From positions 28,450,750 through 28,514,749 of the forward strand of contig NC_059301.1 in assembly GCF_017591435.1 (NCBI RefSeq): a stretch of DNA of 64,000 bases, in the 5' to 3' direction. The stretch's first letter is position 1, and every line of letters begins with the position of its first letter. Both the position numbers and the translations under genes were made by a program. Shown piece after piece: positions 57,895 to 64,000 of the stretch. Under the pieces are notes generated by a model that was given only the letters and a program-made list of their open reading frames with translations, was not told where the DNA came from and searched no databases. This DNA is from Portunus trituberculatus (lineage: Eukaryota > Arthropoda > Malacostraca > Decapoda > Portunidae).

Positions 57895-60348
57895 CATATA
57901 TATAAAATTATGAAAGTGGTATGGGGAAAGAAGCCTGGGGAGAAAGATTCTTGAACCTAATGATAGACAATATGATGGACCAGATCTGGAGTAAAGAAAT
58001 GCACAAGATTCAGAGGAAACGACGAGCCGGCGAGATTGGACCTAGTTTTTACAAGGGGTATACAAATGAATGATGATATAAGATATAAGTGCCCATTGGG
58101 AAAGAGTGACCATGTAATATTAGAAATAGATATAGAAGAGGGAAAGGAAGATAGAGACGATTCATACAAAGGAGATCGATTAAACTACAGAAAGGCTGAT
58201 ATTGAGAATCTCAGGAACTATTTTAAAAACATAAACTGGGAGGAGATGGAAAACTCAGAGACGATGCAAGAGAAGTATAACTTATTTTTAAAATACAGTA
58301 TATAAAACAGGAGTCAGGGAATATGTCCCGAAATATAGACCTAAAGAAGAAGGAAAGAAAGATTGGTTTAATGCAAGGTGTGCTAGGGCAAAGGAGAAAA
58401 GAGATGGAGCATGGAAAAGGTGGAGGAGAAATAGAAATCCAACAAATAAGGAAAACTTCAAGGCAGCGAGAAATGAATATGTTAAGGTGAGGAAGGAAGA
58501 GGAAAAGAACTTTGAAAAGGACATTGTCGAAAAATATAAGGAGCAACCAAAATTGTTCTATAGATTCATAAATGGAAAAATTAGACAAAGAGAAACAATA
58601 GAAAGGTTAAAAGGAGAGAACAGGATGGTGGAAGACCCAAAAAGTATGGCAGAACTATTAAATAATAAATTCCAGGAGGTCTTTAGTAAGGAATCTAAAT
58701 TTGAAAGGCCACAGGGTAATAGAGAGACAGTCTATATGAAAGAGATTAAAGTAACCAAGCTTGAAATAAAAAAATTAATGAAGGAACTGGATGAAGACAA
58801 GGCAATGGGACCAGATGAAGTCTCAGGCAGAATACTGAAAGAATGTAGGGAAGAACTAGCAAGTCCTATATACAACATCATAAAATGCTCAATAGAAAAT
58901 GGAACAGTACCAGTAGAATGGAAAAGAGCTGAGGTGGTTCCCATATATAAGAGTGAAAGGAAGGAAGAACCTTTAAATTACAGACCAGTATCACTAACTA
59001 GTGTAATATGCAAGATGTGTGAAAGAATAATAAAGAAACAATGGATCAAGTTCCTTGAAGACAACAAATTAATATCAAATAGCCAATTTGGTTTTAGGAA
59101 AAGACGGTCATGTGTAACTAATTTATTGAGTTTCTATTCTAGAATAGTTGATAGAGTACAAGAGAGAGAGGGATGGGTTGACTGTATTTATTTGGATTTA
59201 AAAAAGGCGTTTGACAAAGTGCCACATGCAAGATTACTATGGAAGTTAGAGGAGAAGGGTGGCTTAAAAGGAAGCACATTAAGATGGATAGAAAATTATT
59301 TGAGGGGGAGAGAAATAAGGACGGTAGTTAAAGATATGAAGTCCAAGTGGAGAGTAATAGAAAGCAGAGTGCCACAAGGGTCAGTATTGGCACCAATACT
59401 TTTCCTCATTTATATTAACGACATGCCAGAAGGAGTGAACAGCTACATAAATCTGTTTGCAGATGATACGAAACTGTGCAGAGTTATAAAGCAAAAAGAG
59501 GATTGTGAAATACTGCAAGAAGACCTAAATAAGATATGGGAATGGAGCAAAAAGTGGGAAATGGAATTCAATGTGAACAAAAGCCATGTCATGGAAATGG
59601 GAAAAAGTGAAAGACGACCCATGGGAATCTATAAGATGGGAGATGGAGTAGAACTGGAGAAAGTAAAAAAAGGTAAAGGACTTGGGAGTGACGATGGAAG
59701 AAAACAATCAACCAGTAGGCCATATTGATAGAATTTTTAGAGAAACATATAATTTGCTAAGGAATATTGGAGTAGCATTTCACTACATGGACAAAAAAAT
59801 GATGAAGAAATTGATAAGTACATACTATAATAAGACCCAGATTGGAATATGCAGGAGTAGTGTGGACCCCTCATAAAAAGAAACACATAAGGAAATTGGA
59901 GAGACTACAAAAAATGGCTACAAGAATGGTTCCAGAATTTGAAGGGATGACATATGAGGAGAGACTAAAGGCTATGGATCTACCAACCCTGGAACAAAGA
60001 ACGGAGAAAGGAGACCTGATACAAGTTTTTAAATTGATCAATGGAATGGACCAAGTAGATAATGAGAAACTGATCCTGAGAGAAGAATATGACATCCAAA
60101 GCACAAGATCGCATGGTAAAAAGCTGAGAAAAGGAAGATGTCTGAGAGATGTTAAAAAATATAGTTTCCTGCAAAGATGTATTGAGACGTGGAACAGTTT
60201 AAATGAAGAAGTAGTCTCTGCAACGAGTGTGCATACTTTTAAAGTAAGATTGGATAAGTGTAGATATGGAGATGGGGCCACACAAGCATAAAGCCCAGGC
60301 CCTGTAAAACTACAACTAGGTAAATACAACTAGGTAAATACACACACA
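57894..60348 (+). mobile_element. Non-LTR retrotransposon (LINE, subfamily A), near-complete ORF2 with frameshifts
   Basis: It starts inside the endonuclease: LVFTRGIQMNDDIRYKCPLG and KSDHVILE (end of the exonuclease-endonuclease-phosphatase fold, 58036-58170). A frameshift near 58290 leads into the main RT frame (58487-59728): FGFRKRRSCVTNLL, YLDLKKAFDKVPHARLL (motif A), RVPQGSVLAPIL (motif B) and FADD at 59456-59467 (motif C). A further frameshift near 59670 and another near 59850 are needed to reach the C-terminal region (LPTLEQRTEKGDLIQVFK ... RYGDGATQA, stop 60289-60291). The 3' UTR ends in two CTAGGTAAATACAA units and CA repeats. Clade is CR1/Jockey-group by wording only. Confidence 0.88.
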
Positions 60349-60351
60349 CAA

Positions 60352-60695
60352 AAACAGAAGAGAGAGGGGAGACCTGATAGCGATATACAGAGTGATGAAT
60401 GGCATGGAAAAAATGGACAGGGAAGATCTGTATATGTGGAATGAAAGAGTGTCGAGAGGGCATGGAAAAAAACTAAAGATGGCCACTTATAGGAGAGATG
60501 TGAAAAAATATAGCTTCCCTCATAGAAGTGTGGAAGCATGGAATAGTTTGGATGTGGAAGTGGTCAACGCAAGGAATATTCATGATTTTAAGAAAAAGTT
60601 GGACATTAGTAGATATGGAGATGGGACAGTATGAGCATAGCTCCTTTCCTGTATGTTACAATTAGGTAAATACAATTAGGTAAATACACACACAA
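60352..60695 (+). mobile_element. LINE 3'-end fragment, subfamily B
   Basis: GDLIAIYRVMNGMEKMDRED and RRDVKKYSFPHRSVEAWNSL through RYGDGTV, stop at 60632-60634, then a tail of TTAGGTAAATACAA units and CA. It is the same subfamily as the minus-strand copy at 40865-41290, and sits head to tail behind the LINE A tail. Confidence 0.8.
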
Positions 60696-60723
60696 ATGCA
60701 GTCTGTTGTCACGCGACAGCAAA

Positions 60724-60754
<31 letters not shown>

Positions 60755-60840
60755 TTATTCGTTATCATATTCTCTCTCTGATGATAATATTTGTCACGTG
60801 AAAAACGATGAAAATAAAATGAGAAATATATGGTATACAA

Positions 60841-60995
60841 TTTTGTTTTTGCGCAGGGGTTCCTTGAAACATGTCATTTATTTTAAGGGTTACTCAAGGG
60901 TAAAAAGGATATAATTTTGTTTTTGCGCAGGGGTTCCTTGAAACATGTCATTTATTTTAAGGGTTACTCAAAGGTAAAAAGGTTGAGAAACACTG
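60841..60995 (-). mobile_element. hAT-like MITE end with internal 74-base duplication
   Basis: The right border GGTTGAGAAACACTG (reverse complement CAGTGTTTCTCAACC) is a standard hAT end. Inside, a 74-base unit with GCGCAGGGGTTCCTTGAAAC is present twice (60841-60914 and 60915-60983). The other terminus was not found, so the element looks truncated. Confidence 0.6.
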
Positions 60996-61155
60996 CCTTA
61001 TTCCTTACCATATTCTCTTTCTCTCTCTTCTCTCTCTCTTTCTGACCAATAGCATGGCTTCATATTATGTGATGTCAAATCAGCTGGGTGGAGGAGCTGC
61101 AAATGGGAAGCCGGCAATGGAGGCGAGCACGCAGGACGGCTTCTCGGGGACAGTA
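60996..61155 (-). repeat. Right arm of the long inverted repeat
   Basis: Reverse complement of 57396-57544, starting exactly behind the hAT border at 60995. A third partial copy of its outer end (TTATTCGTTATCATATTCTC) is at about 60754-60778. Confidence 0.8.
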
Positions 61156-61308
61156 CCGGGTTTTCCTGTCTCCGTAATAAATAAGATTTGAATACCTTAT
61201 AGACCGAAAAATGGAGAGAGAAACGGAAATGGGTGAAGCAGCCAGACGTATGACACCAAAACAAACGCCATGTTGTGATAATCAGTGATTTATTGAAATA
61301 CCTGTAGG

Positions 61309-63520
61309 CAGGGATACTCAACTTCTTTTAGTGAAGGTCCAAGAACACAGTTTTCTATATGTCAAAGGTCCGAATGATGATTTATAAAATAAGGATATAA
61401 ATCTGATACACATACACATGCAGAACATTTTATTTCAAGTTACAAGTACACAACTTTAAACTTCAAAGTTATTCATAATTCCAACTTCGGAAAAAAAATC
61501 AATTCTACAATAATAATAATAGTACTATTACTATGTTTGCAAAAAAATCCTTTCTAATTGCCAAAGAGAAATCCAAAGAAAATATCTTTTCAACTCATTA
61601 TAATGCCGATACTGCACTAACTGAAAGCATAAAGTTCATAAACATTACTCATGTACATTTGTCACAGAATGATTGAATTTTGCAAATGCTCATTAATGTG
61701 AAAAGTTACATTTCTTGTTCTTTGCAATGTCCTTGAACTTGGGAACAAAGGATGTGACAGCCAATCTCAGACATTGGTGAAAGTGTTCATTGGTCATTCT
61801 AGAGTGGTATTTGGTTTTCACTAAATAAATTGTAGAAAAAGCAGATTCACAACTGTAAGTAGATCCAAACATTGTCAGAACATGCACTGCAACTTTATGC
61901 AGACTAGGAAAAGAATCATGTGATACCTTCTATGTCCAGAATGTGACAGGATCACAATGAGCACTCTCCTCTTTTAGGATCATATTTTCATGCAGATCAA
62001 TTAGTTCCATTTGAACTGATGCAGCATTTACCCATTTGAACGCCTGTTTTGCTTCGTGTGAAAACAAGGTTATATTTGAAATCATGAAGGGGTTCTGAAT
62101 AAAAAGCAACAGCAGACTTCCTAGTGAAAAATCACCAAAACTATCTTTGAAGTTGCCAATCAGTTTAACAATAAATTCAGTATAATTGTGACCTTTCTCT
62201 CCATTGGTATGCTCCAAAAGTCTGGGAAAGTGAAGTTCTCCCTGCAAGTCTTTTTTTAAAAATTCCAGCTTCTTCTGGAAAGCTTGAACAGATGAAATAA
62301 GATCACACACTGTCTTGTTTTTTCCTTGTAGTTTGACATTGAGAGCATTGAGATGAAACGTGATGTCTGTTAAGATTGCTGTCTTTTCCATCTTCTTTTC
62401 GTCTTCCAAAAAAGTCTAAAAACTTATTTGCTTTGGCGGCACTTTGTTGGTTTCTAAGGAATTCTTGTACTTCTTTTCTGATACTCCAAAACCTTTCCAA
62501 AATCTTGCCCTTACTAAGCCACCGTACATAGTTGTGCAGGAGTAGATCATCATAGCTGGCACTAACCTCACTTAAAAAGTTACGCAGTAGCTGATGCTGT
62601 AGTGATGATGATGCTCTCAAGAAGTTGGCTAACTTCATAATCTTTTCCACGATCACAGCATAGTCCCCTCTAAAACTAGCACAGAGGATGGACTAGTGAA
62701 TTATGCAGTGGTATGATATCAAGTCAGGATGATCCTCTTTCAGCCGTCCAACTAGTCCCCTTTCTCTTCCAATCATTGATGGAGCGCCCTTTTCATAGCC
62801 TCATAGATATCTTCTCCATGTGTTTGGGCTTCCAGGCTTGCCACACCAAGCAGATCCTCACAGAATCCCTTCTGTGCAATATCATAAAATCTGACAAAGA
62901 CAAGAAGCTGAGCACTATCAGTTGCATCTATTGACTCATCTACAGCCAGAGAAATACATGATGCATTTTGCATTGCATTATCAAGTTGTGACGTCAAATC
63001 TTAAGCTAATATTGCAGTCCTTCTCATTGCTGTGGAATCTGACAGTGGGATTTGCTTAATTTCATCTTTGATGTCATCCTTTTGTTTACCCTCAAACAGT
63101 GTTTCAGTAACCTCCAACATACATTCTTTGGTCGTCTCTGTATCAGAAAATGTTTTTTTTTGTGTCTTCCTAAAATCCAAGCTTCTTCAATGAACATTCA
63201 ACTGCTCTTTCTTGGAGAGTCATGGAATTAGTGAGAACATTAGTAGACCTCTTGTACTGTAATTTGAGCTGATTTACTTTTCTTGAGTGTGTCTCAGTGT
63301 TCTGGGGATAATTCTTTTCAAAGTTGCTGTGTTTCATTTCATAGTGGCATTTCACATTGCCACTTTTCACAACAGCAATGGATTCACTGCATATCAAGCA
63401 GACTGGTTTTGAACTTTTTGCAGGGAGAATGAAGGCATAGTTATCTGTCCATTCGTCTTTAAAGGAATGATTTTCACTGTTAACTTTTCTTTTCTTGGAG
63501 CAAGCCATTTTCCTCTCACA
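61309..63520 (-). pseudogene. Broken hAT transposase, GTF2IRD2/ZBED-like (Charlie8-type)
   Basis: Read on the minus strand from a Met near 63508 (MACSKKRKVNSE): BED-like zinc finger with CLICSES ... CHYEMKHSNF (63320-63420); ECMLEVTETLFEG (63090-63130); catalytic-core-like SLAVDESIDATDSAQLLVFV (62885-62945); YHCII-H followed by a stop (62705); KILERFWSIRKEVQEFL; and the C-terminal hATC dimerisation motif STYSCESAFSTIYLVKTKY (61800-61860). Stops or shifts lie at about 63165, 62998, 62705 and 61933, and between the last two segments, so it cannot make a full protein. A hAT-like end (CAGGGATACTCAAC) begins at 61309. The BED, SLAVDES and ESAFS order fits the hAT family; the closer GTF2IRD2-type assignment is inference. 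Confidence 0.82.
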
Positions 63521-64000
63521 AACACACATAACTACCATTTGCTCGGGCTGCTCGAACTTCTCTTTACCAAGCAAATCCTCCTGAAAATGGAAACAAATAG
63601 GAGATGTTAACAACAACTGCGTTTCCGCGTCTTTTCTCATGCCACAATCATTGCCACCGTAGCACGCAAACCCCCATATGATATCATACCAGTTTAGCAG
63701 TTAATTTTATCAAATTACTTTGAATACTGATGAGCTTACATACATAACATCGTTCTGCAAATGTACGTTCAATACTATGTTCAAACTCACCGTAATTTGA
63801 ATGAAGTGCACATTGCACATGCAGGTTGCTGCTTACAGCCAGCGTCGTCTGTCGTAAACAAACAGGTATTGGACCTGTAGTACGATTTTCTATTATCTGT
63901 TGAGTCATAGAAAATGGGGTGAATATCGATGTTTCAGGTATAACTGAAGTTTTAGAAATTGTCGTGAACTACTTCATTAAGTTGCAATGCTTAATAGTTG
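63521..64000. other. Window end, no recognised gene
   Basis: Sequence upstream of the hAT reading frame. No inverted partner of the 61309 terminus was identified with confidence. ORFs here have no recognisable domain. Confidence 0.4.

Overview
The window looks like a piece of a decapod crustacean genome (inference). The reasons are a single intron-rich gene with arthropod-type exons, an extreme load of long dinucleotide arrays (CA/GT, CT/AG, AT), tRNA-derived SINEs sharing a core that reads like SINEs seen in decapods, and several decayed non-LTR and hAT elements. There is no bacterial or viral organisation, no operon and no CRISPR array.

One host gene dominates. From 5159 to 49644 on the plus strand, 24 exons join in a single open frame of about 1,512 residues plus stop. 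Every junction is GT/AG and every phase matches. The protein is a cell-surface receptor of the nephrin / Sticks-and-stones / Hibris family: an acidic, Gln/Thr-repetitive N-terminal stretch, nine Ig domains, one fibronectin III domain, one transmembrane helix, and a tail of roughly 350 residues with tyrosine motifs and a Gln/His-rich end. The signal-peptide exon is not seen and probably lies upstream of base 1. In known relatives this family mediates heterotypic adhesion with Kirre/Roughest-type partners in myoblast fusion, nephrocyte diaphragm assembly and eye or nerve patterning.

Layout. 1-5158: upstream flank or intron with a decayed LINE remnant. 5159-40691: exons 1-16 (Ig1 to the start of Ig9) spread over large introns full of microsatellites, tRNA-derived SINEs and a clean hAT MITE. 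40692-44840: intron 16, a dense nest of LINE 3' ends and three tandem SINEs. 44841-49644: exons 17-24 (end of Ig9, FN3, TM, cytoplasmic tail). 49645-53000: 3' UTR and AT-rich flank. 53000-64000: a transposon graveyard with a Jockey-like RT element, a hammerhead-ribozyme-like motif, a second near-complete but frameshifted LINE, a second LINE tail, hAT MITE debris, and a broken hAT transposase of the GTF2IRD2/ZBED-like type on the minus strand.

I saw no new multi-gene system. The points most worth a second look are an Ig domain (Ig7) that has lost both disulfide cysteines; two SINE families with different tRNA-like heads but a shared core, almost always sitting inside CA/GT microsatellites next to LINE tails that end the same way; the hammerhead-like motif; and possible alternative C-termini of the receptor.
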